A stretch of 64,000 nt of DNA. It comes from an uncultured Shewanella sp. (GTDB taxonomy: Bacteria; Pseudomonadota; Gammaproteobacteria; Enterobacterales; Shewanellaceae). Positions 49,440 through 60,160 of the stretch are shown in pieces (the first letter of the stretch is position 1; the number at the start of each line of letters is the position of its first letter). Below the pieces are notes generated by a model. The model was not told the origin of the DNA. It did no database searches and saw nothing but the letters and a program-made list of their open reading frames with translations. Location: NCBI GenBank assembly GCA_947503555.1, contig CANNEE010000001.1:186001-250000 (forward strand). Direction: 5' to 3'. The position numbers were made by a program, and so were the translations under genes.

Positions 49440-50258
49440 TTACGCTTGCATCGCTTCGATTTGGCCACCAGTACAGCCAAACCGCCTCTGCCTACTCGCA
49501 AAGGTATTAATGGCCTCGCTAAATGCGGCTTCATCAAAATCAGGCCAGAGCGTATCGGTAAAAATGAGCTCAGCGTAGGCAGCCTGCCATAGAATAAAGT
49601 TGCTAATGCGGTAATCGCCACCCGTACGGATCATTAAATCAACTTCAGGTTGATTTTGCATGCACAATTGCTCATTTAGTGCAGCTTCCGTTAGCTGGTT
49701 GCTCTGAATTTCACCATTTTCAACCTGCTCTGCTAATTTTTGAGCAGCTTGCAATATATCCCAACGTCCGCCGTAATTAGCCGCAACATTGAGGATCAAA
49801 CCTGTATTGTCCTGTGTTTTTTGCTCTGCATTGGTAATTTGCTTCTGCAACCTTGCAGAGAATCGGCTGGTATCACCTATGATATTCAGGCGTACACCAT
49901 TTTGATCGAGTCGCTTAATCTCTTTCTGTAGCACTGAGAAAAACAGCTCCATCAGCAGGCTCACTTCAGTATCGGGCCTACGCCAGTTTTCACTGGAAAA
50001 AGCAAAAAGAGTTAATGACTTTACGCCAAGTTTGCGGGCAGTACTCACAGCTCTTCTCACTGCTTTAACGCCAGCTTTATGGCCAAACACTCTGGGCTTT
50101 CCTTTGCCTTGAGCCCAACGACCGTTGCCGTCCATAATGATGGCAACATGCTGAGGTACCGAACGCTGAACAATATCATTTAACTGTTCTAGTTCAGTAT
50201 TTTCATGATCTCGCCCCATTGTCGTGGCTTGTGGTTTGGACTCCACCTTGGATGACAT
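49440..50258 (-). CDS. uppS: Undecaprenyl diphosphate synthase
   Basis: 272 residues. [20 protein letters not shown] carries the catalytic Asp and the pyrophosphate-binding arginine; [30 protein letters not shown] and the C-terminal [21 protein letters not shown] complete the family pattern. It makes the C55 lipid carrier for peptidoglycan and O-antigen. About 20 residues longer at the N-terminus (polar, [17 protein letters not shown]) than the E. coli enzyme; a later start at residue 14 is possible. Confidence 0.97.
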   Translation of the reverse strand: MSSKVESKPQATTMGRDHENTELEQLNDIVQRSVPQHVAIIMDGNGRWAQGKGKPRVFGHKAGVKAVRRAVSTARKLGVKSLTLFAFSSENWRRPDTEVSLLMELFFSVLQKEIKRLDQNGVRLNIIGDTSRFSARLQKQITNAEQKTQDNTGLILNVAANYGGRWDILQAAQKLAEQVENGEIQSNQLTEAALNEQLCMQNQPEVDLMIRTGGDYRISNFILWQAAYAELIFTDTLWPDFDEAAFSEAINTFASRQRRFGCTGGQIEAMQA

Positions 50259-50284
50259 CTATTACAACCCTATAAAATAGACAA

Positions 50285-50313
50285 ACGCCGTGTAGTATAA
50301 CGCTACACGGCGT
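50285..50313 (-). terminator. Hairpin between frr and uppS
   Basis: ACGCCGTGTAG / CTACACGGCGT, an 11-bp perfect stem with a 7-base loop, followed on the minus strand by TTGTCTATTTT. The weak T tract makes it a partial terminator or an mRNA-processing/stability element. Confidence 0.6.
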
Positions 50314-50339
50314 GATAACTCTAGTTTCTCAACCTAAGT

Positions 50340-50897
50340 TTAGACTTCCATCAATTCTGCTTCTTTTGCAGCCAAGATTTCATCAATTTGCTTAACGTGT
50401 GCGTCAGTCATCTTCTGCACTTCATCTTCGCTACGACGAACATCATCTTCGGTACACTCTTTCTCTTTCTCAAGCTGACGGACATCTGAGTTAGCATCAC
50501 GGCGAACGTTACGTACAGCGATGCGGCCGTTTTCAGCTTCTGCGCGTACAACCTTGATAAGATCCTTACGACGCTCTTCGGTTAAGGCAGGAAGAGGAAT
50601 ACGAATCGTAGTACCTGCAGACATAGGGTTTAGGCCCAAGTCCGAGCTCATAATCGCTTTTTCCACTACTGGAATCATAGTGCTATCAAACACAGTTACC
50701 GCTAGGGTTCTAGAGTCTTCAATTGACACGTTACCCACCTGCTTAAGTGGAGTCATAGAACCATAGTAAGAAACTTTGATTGAATCGAGTAAGCTTGGGT
50801 GCGCACGGCCGGTACGAACTTTAGCCATCTGTGTCTTAGTCGCTTCAACACATTTACCCATACGCTCTTGCGCGTCTTGTTTAATCTCATTAATCAC
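50340..50897 (-). CDS. frr: Ribosome recycling factor
   Basis: 185 residues. Three-helix-bundle plus beta domain: [66 protein letters not shown], then the long [19 protein letters not shown] helix. The start is GTG at 50897, with AGGAC seven bases upstream. With EF-G it splits the post-termination ribosome. Third in the rpsB-tsf-pyrH-frr order conserved in most bacteria. Confidence 0.98.
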   Translation of the reverse strand: MINEIKQDAQERMGKCVEATKTQMAKVRTGRAHPSLLDSIKVSYYGSMTPLKQVGNVSIEDSRTLAVTVFDSTMIPVVEKAIMSSDLGLNPMSAGTTIRIPLPALTEERRKDLIKVVRAEAENGRIAVRNVRRDANSDVRQLEKEKECTEDDVRRSEDEVQKMTDAHVKQIDEILAAKEAELMEV

Positions 50898-50957
50898 GTT
50901 AAATGTCCTTTTCGGTCACTAGGTGCCCAGTCGTTAAAACGTTTTGGGCAAAATTAA

Positions 50958-51686
50958 TTATGCTTTTATTAATGTGCCTTCGCTTTCTTCGCCCATAATA
51001 ACACGACGTAATGCGCCAGGCTTATTCATATTAAATACTAACAAAGGCATATCGTGATCCCTTGCCATGCTAAATGCAGCAAGATCCATCACTTTAAATT
51101 CGTTTTCAAGAACTTCATTGTAACTCAACTGATCGTATTTGACTGCATCTGAATTCTTCATTGGATCATCTGAGTAAACACCATCTACTTTGGTGCCTTT
51201 AAGCACGACTTCGGCTTCAATCTCAATACCGCGTAAACACGCAGCTGAATCAGTTGTACAGAATGGGTTACCCGTTCCTGCAGCAAAAATAACAACACGA
51301 CCAGATTTTAACAAGCTAATTGCTTCAGCCCAGTTATAGTCGTCACACACACCTTTTAGGGGAATTGCCGACATCAAGCGTGCATTTACATAAGCTCTAT
51401 GTAGGGCATCTCGCATCGCAAGGCCATTCATCACTGTGGCCAACATGCCCATATGGTCGCCTACAACACGGTTCATTCCCGCATCTGCAAGGCCTTGACC
51501 ACGGAATAAGTTACCACCGCCGATAACGACACCAACTTGAATGCCTAACTCAACCAGCTCTTTAACTTCCTGAGCCATACGATCCAAAACTTTAGGGTCA
51601 ATACCAAAGCCTTCTTCACCCATCAAGGCTTCACCACTTAACTTAAGAAGAATACGTCGAAATGCAGGTTTAGGATTTGTGCTCAT
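50958..51686 (-). CDS. pyrH: UMP kinase
   Basis: 242 residues of amino-acid-kinase fold: [60 protein letters not shown], and [20 protein letters not shown]. It phosphorylates UMP to UDP as a hexamer, with feedback by UTP and activation by GTP known for the family. Lies between tsf and frr as in E. coli. Confidence 0.98.
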   Translation of the reverse strand: MSTNPKPAFRRILLKLSGEALMGEEGFGIDPKVLDRMAQEVKELVELGIQVGVVIGGGNLFRGQGLADAGMNRVVGDHMGMLATVMNGLAMRDALHRAYVNARLMSAIPLKGVCDDYNWAEAISLLKSGRVVIFAAGTGNPFCTTDSAACLRGIEIEAEVVLKGTKVDGVYSDDPMKNSDAVKYDQLSYNEVLENEFKVMDLAAFSMARDHDMPLLVFNMNKPGALRRVIMGEESEGTLIKA

Positions 51687-51720
51687 TTTCTTATTGTCCT
51701 GATTGTGTCGTTAGGTATGA

Positions 51721-51747
51721 CAAGACCGCAGCAATGCCGCGGTCTTG
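51721..51747 (-). other. Hairpin between tsf and pyrH
   Basis: CAAGACCGC / GCGGTCTTG stem with a 9-base centre. No T run follows, so it is more likely an mRNA processing or stability element than a terminator. Confidence 0.5.
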
Positions 51748-51767
51748 AATGGTACAGCGAGAAGCGA

Positions 51768-52616
51768 TTAAGCCTTAGTAGCAGCGATTTGAGCAGCAAC
51801 TTCAGCAGCGAAATCTTCTTCTTTTTTCTCGATACCTTCACCCACTTCTAAGCGAATGAAGTTAGCAACTGTAGCGCCTTTCTCTTTAAGAATTTCGCCA
51901 ACAGTTTTCTTAGGCTCCATGATGAAAGCTTGACCAGTAAGAGAGATCTCACCAGTAAACTTCTTCATACGACCTGCAACCATCTTCTCAGCGATTTCAG
52001 CAGGCTTACCTTCATTCATCGCGATTTCGATTTGTAGAGCTTTCTCTTTCTCTACAAGCTCGGCTGGAACGTCTTCTGGGTTAACGAACTCAGGCTTAGA
52101 AGCAGCAACATGCATAGCAACATGCTTAAGTGTTTCTTCATCAGCTTCACCAGTTACAACAACACCGATACGGTCGCCATGACGGTAAGAAGCTAGAGTA
52201 GCACCATCGATGTACTCAACGCGACGAACGTTGATGTTCTCACCGATTTTAGCAACAAGAGCAACACGAGTTTCTTCAAATTGTGCTTGAAGCTCAGCAA
52301 CAGAAGCCTTGGCGCTAACAGCTGCGTCTAGTACTTCGTTAGCAAACGCTAGGAAGTTGCTATCTTTAGCTACGAAGTCAGTTTGACAGTTAACTTCAAG
52401 TAGTGCAGCAAAACCTTCGCCTTGCTTGATTAAGATAGTACCCTCAGCAGCGATGTTACCTGCTTTCTTAGCAGCTTTAGCAGCACCACTCTTACGCATG
52501 TTATCGATCGCTAGTTCGATATCACCGTTAGCTTCGGTTAGTGCTTTTTTACAATCCATCATGCCAGCGCCAGTGCGGTCACGAAGTTCTTTAACTTGGG
52601 CAGCAGTAATTGCCAT
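51768..52616 (-). CDS. tsf: Elongation factor Ts
   Basis: 282 residues: N-terminal UBA-like domain with [20 protein letters not shown], the [10 protein letters not shown] loop that displaces Mg2+ in EF-Tu, and core subdomains with [19 protein letters not shown] and [18 protein letters not shown]. It is the nucleotide exchange factor for EF-Tu. Follows rpsB after two hairpins, which in many gammaproteobacteria make tsf expression depend on read-through. Confidence 0.98.
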   Translation of the reverse strand: MAITAAQVKELRDRTGAGMMDCKKALTEANGDIELAIDNMRKSGAAKAAKKAGNIAAEGTILIKQGEGFAALLEVNCQTDFVAKDSNFLAFANEVLDAAVSAKASVAELQAQFEETRVALVAKIGENINVRRVEYIDGATLASYRHGDRIGVVVTGEADEETLKHVAMHVAASKPEFVNPEDVPAELVEKEKALQIEIAMNEGKPAEIAEKMVAGRMKKFTGEISLTGQAFIMEPKKTVGEILKEKGATVANFIRLEVGEGIEKKEEDFAAEVAAQIAATKA

Positions 52617-52661
52617 TGTTAAATCCTCTATAGATAAATTCTACAAATTCAATCGATATAA

Positions 52662-52686
52662 AACAGGGGCCCTAGCGGCCCCTGTT
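52662..52686 (-). terminator. Hairpin 2 between rpsB and tsf, attenuator-like
   Basis: AACAGGGGCC / GGCCCCTGTT stem with a 5-base loop, followed on the minus strand by TTATATC after the arm. The known E. coli rpsB-tsf operon has a partial terminator at this place. Confidence 0.6.
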
Positions 52687-52706
52687 AACCAATCCAATAT
52701 CTTGGT

Positions 52707-52740
52707 TAATAAGGGGGATGCTTAGCATCGCGCCTTATTA
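52707..52740 (-). other. Hairpin 1 overlapping the rpsB stop codon
   Basis: TAATAAGG pairs with CCTTATTA and, inside, GATGC with GCATC. The rpsB TAA lies in the outer arm. Possibly an mRNA-end protecting or processing structure. Confidence 0.5.
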
Positions 52741-53466
52741 TTCAGCTTCTACAAAACCGTCTTGTTCAGCTTGAACAGCTAGGTCTTGGCCACGGCCTGC
52801 GTTAGCAGCTGCAGCAACAGAAGTGGTGTATAGACGAATTGCGCGCATAGCGTCGTCGTTACCAGGAACGATGTAGTTAACACCGTCTGGAGCTGAGTTA
52901 GTATCAACAACAGCAACCACAGGGATACCTAGATTGTTTGCTTCTTTAATAGCGATATGCTCGTGATCGGCACCGATTACGAAGATCACGTCTGGTAGAC
53001 CAGCCATGTTCTTGATACCACCTAAAGATTTTTCTAGCTTCTCAAGCTCACGAGTACGCATAAGCGCTTCTTTCTTAGTAAGCTTGTCGAAAGTGCCATC
53101 TACTTGCTGAGTTTCAAGATCTTTAAGACGCTTGATTGATTGACGAACTGTTTTCCAGTTAGTCAACATACCGCCTAACCAGCGGTTATCAACGTAGAAC
53201 TGATCACAAGAAACAGCAGCTTCTTTGATAGCTTCGCTTGCAGCACGCTTAGTACCAACAAACAGAATTTTACCTTTCTTAGATGCAATGTTGCTGATGA
53301 AGGCTAGTGCTTCATTGAACATTGGCACAGTATGCTCAAGGTTGATGATGTGAACACCGTTGCGAGCACCGAAGATGAAAGGCTTCATCTTTGGATTCCA
53401 GTAACGGGTTTGGTGACCAAAGTGGACACCAGCTTGAAGCATATCGCGCATTGAAACTGTAGTCAT
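52738..53466 (-). CDS. rpsB: 30S ribosomal protein S2
   Basis: 242 residues. Starts [20 protein letters not shown], with [20 protein letters not shown], the [20 protein letters not shown] segment, and [26 protein letters not shown]. It joins the 30S subunit late and is autoregulated through its leader in enterics. First gene of the minus-strand rpsB-tsf-pyrH-frr run. Confidence 0.99.
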   Translation of the reverse strand: MTTVSMRDMLQAGVHFGHQTRYWNPKMKPFIFGARNGVHIINLEHTVPMFNEALAFISNIASKKGKILFVGTKRAASEAIKEAAVSCDQFYVDNRWLGGMLTNWKTVRQSIKRLKDLETQQVDGTFDKLTKKEALMRTRELEKLEKSLGGIKNMAGLPDVIFVIGADHEHIAIKEANNLGIPVVAVVDTNSAPDGVNYIVPGNDDAMRAIRLYTTSVAAAANAGRGQDLAVQAEQDGFVEAE

Positions 53467-53581
53467 TTCTATTACCTTAAATTAGGGGGTTAGACCTCCA
53501 CGCATCCCATACATTCGACCATAAAGGCACCCCGAAGCATGTGACGATACGTGTGTGATTTAGTATTTAAATTAATTGCCA

Positions 53582-53609
53582 TGTATAATGGCCGCCATCC
53601 TTAACTCAA
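53582..53609 (-). promoter_or_regulatory. Candidate sigma-70 promoter of rpsB
   Basis: On the minus strand TTGAGT (53609-53604) and TATACA (53587-53582) are 16 bp apart, about 115 bp upstream of the rpsB ATG. The leader left between them and the ATG fits an S2-regulated mRNA. Confidence 0.4.
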
Positions 53610-53666
53610 CCTAAGCAATTTAGCTTACGTGATAAGAGTCAAAACATAACGGCGCGCTTTATACCA

Positions 53667-53701
53667 TATATCCGCAGCAAGTACAATTTTTTGCGGATAT
53701 A
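53667..53701 (+). other. Palindrome in the map leader
   Basis: TATATCCGCA (53667-53676) pairs perfectly with TGCGGATATA (53692-53701) around a 15-base loop, about 53 bp before the map start. No T run follows on either strand. It may be an operator or a leader hairpin. Confidence 0.45.
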
Positions 53702-53754
53702 ATCGGGATAAGTTGGCCCTTTAAAACAATATAGAGACTAGTAGAGAATATTGA

Positions 53755-54552
53755 ATGAGTATAGTCATTAAGACAGCGGAAGAGATCGAAAAAATGCGTG
53801 CGGCGGGTAAACTGGCGGCACAGGTTTTAGAGATGATTGCTCCCCATGTAAAAGCCGGTATCACCACCAATGAGTTAAACGATATTTGTGCCAAATATAC
53901 CGAGGAACAAGGTGCTATTTCAGCCCCACTTGATTATCACGGCTTTCCAAAATCTATCTGCACCTCTATTAACAATGTCATCTGTCATGGCATTCCCAAT
54001 GATACACCACTCAAGGATGGCGATATTCTCAATATCGATATCACAGTGATTAAAGAGGGTTACCATGGTGATACCTCTAAGATGTTCCTGATTGGCGATG
54101 TCAGCGCTAAAGATAAGCGTTTATGCCGTATCGCACAGGAAAGTCTTTATAATGCCATCAAAAAAGTCCGCCCAGGTATGAAGCTAGGCGAAATCGGCAC
54201 CGGCATTGAGAAGTTCATTAAAGCCAGTAAAAGCGGTCTCGACAAGTATTCTATCGTTAAAGACTATTGCGGCCACGGCATAGGCGCGGGTTTCCATGAA
54301 GAGCCACAAGTTGTTCATTACAAGAACAACGATAAAACCGTACTCAGACCCGGTATGTGTTTCACCATTGAGCCAATGATTAATGCAGGTCGTCACACGA
54401 CAGTGCTCGATAAGGAAGACAACTGGACAGTTACCACGTCTGACGGAAAAAATTCAGCGCAATGGGAGCACACACTACTCGTCACCCAAACTGGTGTTGA
54501 AGTACTAACCCTAAGGGAAGAAGAGTCACTTCCTCGTATTATCAATCATTAA
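53755..54552 (+). CDS. map: Methionine aminopeptidase, type I
   Basis: 265 residues. Signature segments: DYHGFPKSICTSINNVICHGIPND (substrate His), DILNIDITVIKEGYHGDTSKMF (two Asp metal ligands), CGHGIGAGFHEEPQVVHY (His ligand), FTIEPMINAGR (Glu ligand), and the final QWEHTLLVT Glu. It removes the initiator Met from nascent proteins. Divergent from rpsB, as in E. coli. Confidence 0.98.
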   Translation: MSIVIKTAEEIEKMRAAGKLAAQVLEMIAPHVKAGITTNELNDICAKYTEEQGAISAPLDYHGFPKSICTSINNVICHGIPNDTPLKDGDILNIDITVIKEGYHGDTSKMFLIGDVSAKDKRLCRIAQESLYNAIKKVRPGMKLGEIGTGIEKFIKASKSGLDKYSIVKDYCGHGIGAGFHEEPQVVHYKNNDKTVLRPGMCFTIEPMINAGRHTTVLDKEDNWTVTTSDGKNSAQWEHTLLVTQTGVEVLTLREEESLPRIINH

Positions 54553-54666
54553 TACGGAATCGACATTGTCCAAGATGATATTTACTCATCTTGGGCATAC
54601 CTAAAGTCACTCAACCTTTTTCAATTAACTCCACCATTAGCCCATCACTCATCTCAAGGAGTCCAG

Positions 54667-57234
54667 ATGATTCAGGCACAAGATGCAAAAAAAGCATTAT
54701 GTGAGTTTAACTTAACCCTCTGCGAACAGTTTAAAAGCAAAGTTGATATTTTTAAACTTGTTGCCGAGCGCAGCCAGTTTGTCGACGCCCTGCTGACCAA
54801 GACATGGCAACAGTTTGGTTTAAACGAATATGACGCAGCGCTTATTGCAGTTGGTGGGTATGGGCGAGGAGAATTATTGCCTCAATCGGATATCGATATT
54901 CTTATTTTGTTATCTGAGCAACCGTGTCATGACTTAGAGCAAAAGCTCGGGCAATTTATCACTTTTTTATGGGATGCCGGATTAGAGGTTGGACATAGTG
55001 TACGTACGTTAGAGGAGACTCTCAATCAAGGCCGTGAAGACATTACTATTGCGACCAACCTGTTAGAAGCACGACTTTTAGATGGACCTCTTACGCTCTT
55101 TAACAGTCTTTACCATAGTATTCGTTTACATGATTTCTGGCCAAGCAGCGAGTTTTTTATTGCCAAACGTGCTGAGCAAGATGCTCGCCACCTTAAGGCC
55201 AACGCATTTGATCTGGAGCCTAATCTTAAAACCTGTCCTGGAGGCTTGCGGGACATACAAACCATAGCTTGGGTAGCGATGCGTCATTTTAATGCAGCCA
55301 AGCTTGATGAATTAGTTGAACATGATTTTTTAGAACACGAAGAGCTGAATGAGCTATTAGAGTGTCAGCAATATTTGTGGCAAATTCGATTTGCCCTGCA
55401 CACGGTGGCAGGTCGAGATGAAAACCGTTTACTGTTCGATTTGCAAAGGCAGGTTGCCGCCCAATTGCAATATGAAGACAGTACTCAACTCGCTGTCGAG
55501 CAGATGATGAAGCGCTATTACCGCACTGTGCGCAGAGTAATGGAGCTAAACCAAATGCTACTCCAGCTATTTAAGCGAGCCACCCTCGAACACTTTAAAC
55601 CACTAGAAGTCTTTCCTGTCAGCGACAAATATCAAAGGCGCGGCGAATTCATCGAAGCGTTGAGTTATGATCCATTCACAAAGCCGGAAGATATTTTAGA
55701 ACTCTTTTTACTGGTGGCGAAAAACTCCAACATTCGCCGCATCTATGCACCAACACTGCGCAGCCTAAGACGCGCTAGACGCAGGCAAATTCAGCCGCTA
55801 ATGGACAACCCTAAATGCCGTAAGGTATTTATTGAGATTCTACGTCATCCAAGGGGAATTGCTTCACTTTCCTTGATGCATAAACATGGCATTTTATCGG
55901 CATACCTTCCACAATGGCGCAAGATTGAAGGCCAGATGCAATTTGACCTATTCCACGCCTATACTGTCGATGAACATACCCACAGGCTGTTACAAAATAT
56001 CGATAAATTCTCTCATCCAGAACAGAAAGATGAATTTCCTCTTGGCTCAGTGCTCATAAATCAGTTACCCAAAAAGGGACTTTTGGTACTTGCAGCCCTA
56101 TTCCACGATATCGCTAAAGGCCGAGGTGGCGATCACAGCATACTCGGCGCTCAAGATGCTCTGGATTTTTGCAAATTACACGATCTCAATGATCACGATG
56201 GCAGACTAGTTAGTTGGTTAGTTGAAAATCACCTTATCATGTCTGTCACAGCCCAACGCCGAGATATTTCTGACCCAGATGTCGTTGCTGAATTTGCACA
56301 AAAAGTGCGAGATGCCATCCACTTAAGTTACCTCTATTGTTTAACCGTTGCCGATATCTGTGCTACCAATGAAAAAACTTGGAACAACTGGAAAGGCGCC
56401 CTACTAAGAGAACTTTATTTCTCCACCCAAAGAGTGCTAGCTAGAGGCCAAGAAAAACCTGTCGATATTCGTGCAAGGCTGAGAGAGTACCAAGCAAAAG
56501 CGAAAAAAGAGTTACTAAGGCGCGGCATAAAAGAGAAAGAGATAGACTCACTCTGGCAAAGATTTAAAGCTGATTACTTTCTACGTCACCAACCTAGTCA
56601 AATTGCTTGGCATTCAGAGGCTATTATCAAGCACAAAAGCAATGAGCCACTTATTCTAATCTCTAAACATACGATTCGTGGCGGCACCGAGCTATTTGTC
56701 TATTGCGTAGATAAGCCTAAACTCTTTGCCACCGTGATGACCATATTGGATAACAAAAATATCAATGTACATGATGCTAGTATCATGACCTCAAAAGACA
56801 ACTATGCCTTAGATACCTTTGTGATTATGGAGCAGGAAGGTAAACCCATTACTCAGTTGTCACGCATTCAAAGTATTCGTAAAGCACTCACCAAGGCCTT
56901 AGCGAGTGATACCCCCAAGCTACCTAGATTTAGAAAGCTCCCTCGTAAGATGAAACCTTTTAAGGTTGCCACTCAAGTCAGTTTTCTTCCTACTAGCAAG
57001 CATGGTACAAGTATGATGGAGCTCATTGCATTAGACACTCCAGGCCTATTAGCTAAAGTCGGAGAAGTATTCTATCGCTGCGAAATTACCCTGCTTAGCG
57101 CTAAAATCACCACTATCGGTGAAAGGGCGGAAGACTTCTTTATGCTACGTAATGCCTACGGCATGTCATTAAGCAGTGAAGAGCAAACCCAATTGAAACA
57201 GACGCTGATAACCACCTTATCAGCCGAGACTTAA
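54667..57234 (+). CDS. glnD: PII uridylyltransferase / uridylyl-removing enzyme
   Basis: 855 residues. An N-terminal nucleotidyltransferase domain carries [20 protein letters not shown]. The HD hydrolase domain ([20 protein letters not shown]) removes uridylyl groups, and two C-terminal ACT domains (about 680-760 [20 protein letters not shown]; about 785-850 [20 protein letters not shown]) sense glutamine. It sets the state of PII and so nitrogen control. AAGGAG precedes the ATG. Lies 114 bp after map. Confidence 0.98.
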   Translation: MIQAQDAKKALCEFNLTLCEQFKSKVDIFKLVAERSQFVDALLTKTWQQFGLNEYDAALIAVGGYGRGELLPQSDIDILILLSEQPCHDLEQKLGQFITFLWDAGLEVGHSVRTLEETLNQGREDITIATNLLEARLLDGPLTLFNSLYHSIRLHDFWPSSEFFIAKRAEQDARHLKANAFDLEPNLKTCPGGLRDIQTIAWVAMRHFNAAKLDELVEHDFLEHEELNELLECQQYLWQIRFALHTVAGRDENRLLFDLQRQVAAQLQYEDSTQLAVEQMMKRYYRTVRRVMELNQMLLQLFKRATLEHFKPLEVFPVSDKYQRRGEFIEALSYDPFTKPEDILELFLLVAKNSNIRRIYAPTLRSLRRARRRQIQPLMDNPKCRKVFIEILRHPRGIASLSLMHKHGILSAYLPQWRKIEGQMQFDLFHAYTVDEHTHRLLQNIDKFSHPEQKDEFPLGSVLINQLPKKGLLVLAALFHDIAKGRGGDHSILGAQDALDFCKLHDLNDHDGRLVSWLVENHLIMSVTAQRRDISDPDVVAEFAQKVRDAIHLSYLYCLTVADICATNEKTWNNWKGALLRELYFSTQRVLARGQEKPVDIRARLREYQAKAKKELLRRGIKEKEIDSLWQRFKADYFLRHQPSQIAWHSEAIIKHKSNEPLILISKHTIRGGTELFVYCVDKPKLFATVMTILDNKNINVHDASIMTSKDNYALDTFVIMEQEGKPITQLSRIQSIRKALTKALASDTPKLPRFRKLPRKMKPFKVATQVSFLPTSKHGTSMMELIALDTPGLLAKVGEVFYRCEITLLSAKITTIGERAEDFFMLRNAYGMSLSSEEQTQLKQTLITTLSAET

Positions 57235-57290
57235 CTTAATACGGCATAAAGGCCAATAGATAAATTACAGATAGATACTCAGGATTAAAA

Positions 57291-58478
57291 ATGATTCAAA
57301 CAACTACTGATTTCGCTGCACATGTAGAAAAGATCCAAGCAGCTGACGACTACCGAGCTCCTATCGCATTTGGTTTGGCCAGAGTCGATAGAGGCCAACT
57401 TGACCCGAACAAGATTCTTCAAGCATCTTTTCCAGTCGTAAACTGGCAGGAAAACCTAGGTTCTGCGGCGATATTTTTTGATGCCTTAAAACAAGCTGGC
57501 ATCGAATTTGATAATCAAAGCAGTGAGTTAGTTACCCGCATCAATAATGACTTTATTAAACATGCTATGACCGCCTTTGCTCCATTTACAGCCGATGCCA
57601 GTGGTGACAAACATAGAAATGTCCAGCTCATTTCGACTTTAGCGGCTTTTCAGCGTCAAGATAAGTTCGCCATAGATGATTACAAACTCGTATTTTTGTT
57701 CGAAGATGCCGCCCCTCAATCAGTCGAAGCGGTATACCTAAAACTGTACGCCCTCTCCCATGGCAAGGCCGAACTTAGAGGCGTTAACCTAAACGGTGCT
57801 TTCGGCCAATTACATAACTGTGCTTGGGCTGGCAACAAGCCAATTGAACTCGACTGGTTACGCAATAATGAAATTGAACTCAAGCTCAGTGGTAACTATC
57901 CAGAAATCACTATGGTGGATAAATTCCCGCGTTTCCTATCCCATGTGATCCCGGCTGATAATACCCGTATCCTAGAGACATCAAAAGTACGCTTCGGCGC
58001 GCAATTAGCGCCGGGAACTACGGTAATGCCAGGGGCTTCTTACATCAACTTTAATGCTGGCACCCAAGGTGCGGTAATGGTTGAAGGGCGAATTTCATCC
58101 TCTGCAATTGTTGGCGCAGGCTCTGACGTTGGCGGCGGCGCATCAATTCTTGGCGTACTTTCTGGCACAGATGGTAAGCCAGTATCTATCGGTGAAAATA
58201 CGCTACTTGGTGCAAACTCTTGTACTGGTACAGCGATTGGTGACGGCTGTATTATCGATGCGGGCGTGACGATTCTACCAGGCACTAAAATCACCCTATC
58301 AGAAAAGGCCGTCACCGATATCTCGGCAGCCAATCCAAATAAACAGGTTTCAACACTGATGCGTGGTGTCGACTTCACAGGAGTGAACGGTGTTCACTTT
58401 AGACAGGACTCGATGACAGGTAAAATCATCGCTATGCGCAGCACAAGAGAAGTCAAATTAAACGAAGATCTTCACTAA
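57291..58478 (+). CDS. dapD: Tetrahydrodipicolinate N-succinyltransferase (long form)
   Basis: 395 residues, about 120 longer than the E. coli enzyme (274) and of the Pseudomonas/actinobacterial long type. An N-terminal domain (about 1-180) precedes a middle domain (GQLHNCAWAGNKPIELDWL). The hexapeptide beta-helix follows (FGAQLAPGTTVMPGASYINF, GAVMVEGRISSSAIVGAGSD, IGENTLLGANSCTGTAIGDG, IIDAGVTILPGTKITLSE). It succinylates tetrahydrodipicolinate on the way to meso-diaminopimelate and lysine. Follows glnD as in E. coli, so the position is conserved even though the form is different. Confidence 0.95.
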   Translation: MIQTTTDFAAHVEKIQAADDYRAPIAFGLARVDRGQLDPNKILQASFPVVNWQENLGSAAIFFDALKQAGIEFDNQSSELVTRINNDFIKHAMTAFAPFTADASGDKHRNVQLISTLAAFQRQDKFAIDDYKLVFLFEDAAPQSVEAVYLKLYALSHGKAELRGVNLNGAFGQLHNCAWAGNKPIELDWLRNNEIELKLSGNYPEITMVDKFPRFLSHVIPADNTRILETSKVRFGAQLAPGTTVMPGASYINFNAGTQGAVMVEGRISSSAIVGAGSDVGGGASILGVLSGTDGKPVSIGENTLLGANSCTGTAIGDGCIIDAGVTILPGTKITLSEKAVTDISAANPNKQVSTLMRGVDFTGVNGVHFRQDSMTGKIIAMRSTREVKLNEDLH

Positions 58479-58490
58479 TCTTGATTACAT

Positions 58491-58525
58491 GAATGGGCTA
58501 GAGACTAATACTAATTGGCCCATTC
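58491..58525 (+). terminator. Probable terminator of dapD
   Basis: GAATGGGC / GCCCATTC perfect arms with a 19-base loop, followed by ATTTCTC. The T tract is weak. Confidence 0.45.
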
Positions 58526-58793
58526 ATTTCTCATCTCTATTTAGGAAAATCACTCTCTTCGGCCCTTAGCATAAGATAACGGAGCTTATAGCTAAATTGC
58601 GGTTATCATCATTGTGCATTAGTGCAAGCCGTCAGCTTTACAAAACTTATAAGCTGACACACTTAGTTACAGCCTGACACCTAATATCGATTAACTCACA
58701 TATTGATACACCTAGCTACAAAGCATTTACAGCATTTGTAACTCCTAGGGTCTTTACTTGCAACGACAGCAACTAAAAACTTGGAGCAACGCC

Positions 58794-59138
58794 ATGAAAA
58801 CTCTTCTTAGCTTGGCCTCAGTAGCCCTCATTAGTTTATCCTTTAATGCTCAAGCAGCGATGGATCCAAAAATGGAAAAAACCTTAGTAGATCTCTGTAA
58901 AGCTGGCGCGAGTAACAGCCTAATACAGCTTAATGATACCGTAAAATCTAACCATATTAACAAGCAAAGAATCTATCCTAGGCTAGTATGTAATGGCGAA
59001 AGCTTTCACAGCTTTGCATTAACAAACAATGCTAATAAAACCGCAAAACGGATCGCACCTTATATGCAAGGTAACGTGATTATTCGCGATATCAGTATGA
59101 CCTATGATTTAAATGAGCTGTATGTGGTCAACTTCTAA
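58794..59138 (+). CDS. Exported DUF3718 protein
   Basis: 114 residues from the ATG at 58794 (GGAG eight bases upstream). A signal peptide (LLSLASVALISLSFNAQA) leads to about 94 mature residues matching DUF3718. These include a LCKAGASNSLIQLNDTVKSN helix and RLVCNGESFHSFALTNNANK, with two cysteines likely forming a disulfide. Function unknown. A hairpin GTCAGCTT / AAGCTGAC (58631-58658) lies in the 315-bp upstream gap, which otherwise holds nothing recognised. Confidence 0.8.
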   Translation: MKTLLSLASVALISLSFNAQAAMDPKMEKTLVDLCKAGASNSLIQLNDTVKSNHINKQRIYPRLVCNGESFHSFALTNNANKTAKRIAPYMQGNVIIRDISMTYDLNELYVVNF

Positions 59139-59157
59139 ATCTGACTTATTCATCGAA

Positions 59158-59186
59158 TAAAAAAGGCTGCCATCGGCAGCCTCTTT
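59158..59186. terminator. Bidirectional terminator between the DUF3718 gene and purU
   Basis: GGCTGCC / GGCAGCC stem with a 3-base loop, A-run on the left and T-run on the right, between convergent genes. Confidence 0.8.
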
Positions 59187-59209
59187 AATGATTGAGCTAC
59201 TATATCTTG

Positions 59210-60043
59210 CTAAAACACTACCGTTTTATTGCCGTAAACCACAACTTGCTCATTAAGCACTAACTGCAACGCCTTACTTAACACGCTCTTCTCAACATCT
59301 CGTCCAGAGCGCGCCATATCTTCACTACTATAGTGATGATCAACCGGAATCACATCCTGTTTAATGATAGGTCCTTCATCTAAGCAGTTATTCACAAAGT
59401 GAGCTGTCGCCCCAATTATTTTTACACCTCGCTCCCACGCCTGTTTATAGGGCGCTGCCCCTACAAATGCTGGTAAAAATGAGTGGTGAATATTAATAAT
59501 TCTATTAGGATACTGTTCTACAAACTCAGGAGTGAGGACTCGCATATATTTTGCTAATACAAGATAATCTGCATCATAGCCATCGATTATCTCAAGCATT
59601 TCCCGCTCGTGGGCGATTCTATCTTTTCCCTGATGGCATACATGGTGAAAAGGAATATCAAATTTAGCCACCAAGGGGGCTAACAGATCGTAATTGCCTA
59701 CTACAGCCGCAATTTCAACATTCAAACCACCATAGTATGCTTTCATTAACAAGTCACCTAAGCAATGAGCCTCTTTGGTTACCATGACCACAATTCGCTT
59801 AGTTTTACAATCAACCAATTTAGTGTGATTCTGCTGCGGCAATACCGAGGCTAAATCATTCAATAAGGCTTCATCATTGAATTCCCCTTCAAGCTCGGTT
59901 CTCATAAAGAAACGTCCTTGAGCATTATCAACAAACTCACTATTTTTAATGATATTGAGTTTATGACTGAAGCAGACTCCCGTGATATTAGCGATAAGCC
60001 CCTGTGCATCGGCACAATCAGTTATTAATACTTTGCGCTGCAT
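59210..60043 (-). CDS. purU: Formyltetrahydrofolate deformylase
   Basis: 277 residues. N-terminal ACT domain (LITDCADAQGLIANITGVCF) then a formyltransferase-like domain with MVTKEAHCLGDLLMKAYYGG, IINIHHSFLPAFVGAAPYKQ (catalytic Asn-His) and DEGPIIKQDVIPVDH (catalytic Asp). It releases formate from 10-formyl-THF for PurT. GGGGGG precedes the ATG. Single gene. Confidence 0.97.
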   Translation of the reverse strand: MQRKVLITDCADAQGLIANITGVCFSHKLNIIKNSEFVDNAQGRFFMRTELEGEFNDEALLNDLASVLPQQNHTKLVDCKTKRIVVMVTKEAHCLGDLLMKAYYGGLNVEIAAVVGNYDLLAPLVAKFDIPFHHVCHQGKDRIAHEREMLEIIDGYDADYLVLAKYMRVLTPEFVEQYPNRIINIHHSFLPAFVGAAPYKQAWERGVKIIGATAHFVNNCLDEGPIIKQDVIPVDHHYSSEDMARSGRDVEKSVLSKALQLVLNEQVVVYGNKTVVF

Positions 60044-60160
60044 ATTCCCCCCAGCTACATCTCAATTCATTACGGCTCGACCTTCGATTGTGCCATAACC
60101 ATGATATTTAGGAAGAGGATAAAGTCAGATGCGCCTAGAAGTGAAAATAATTCATTAGAA

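Noticed and set aside
58631-58658. Hairpin GTCAGCTT / AAGCTGAC as a small RNA
   Set aside because: No T run, no promoter seen; noted only as a hairpin in the DUF3718 gene's upstream gap.
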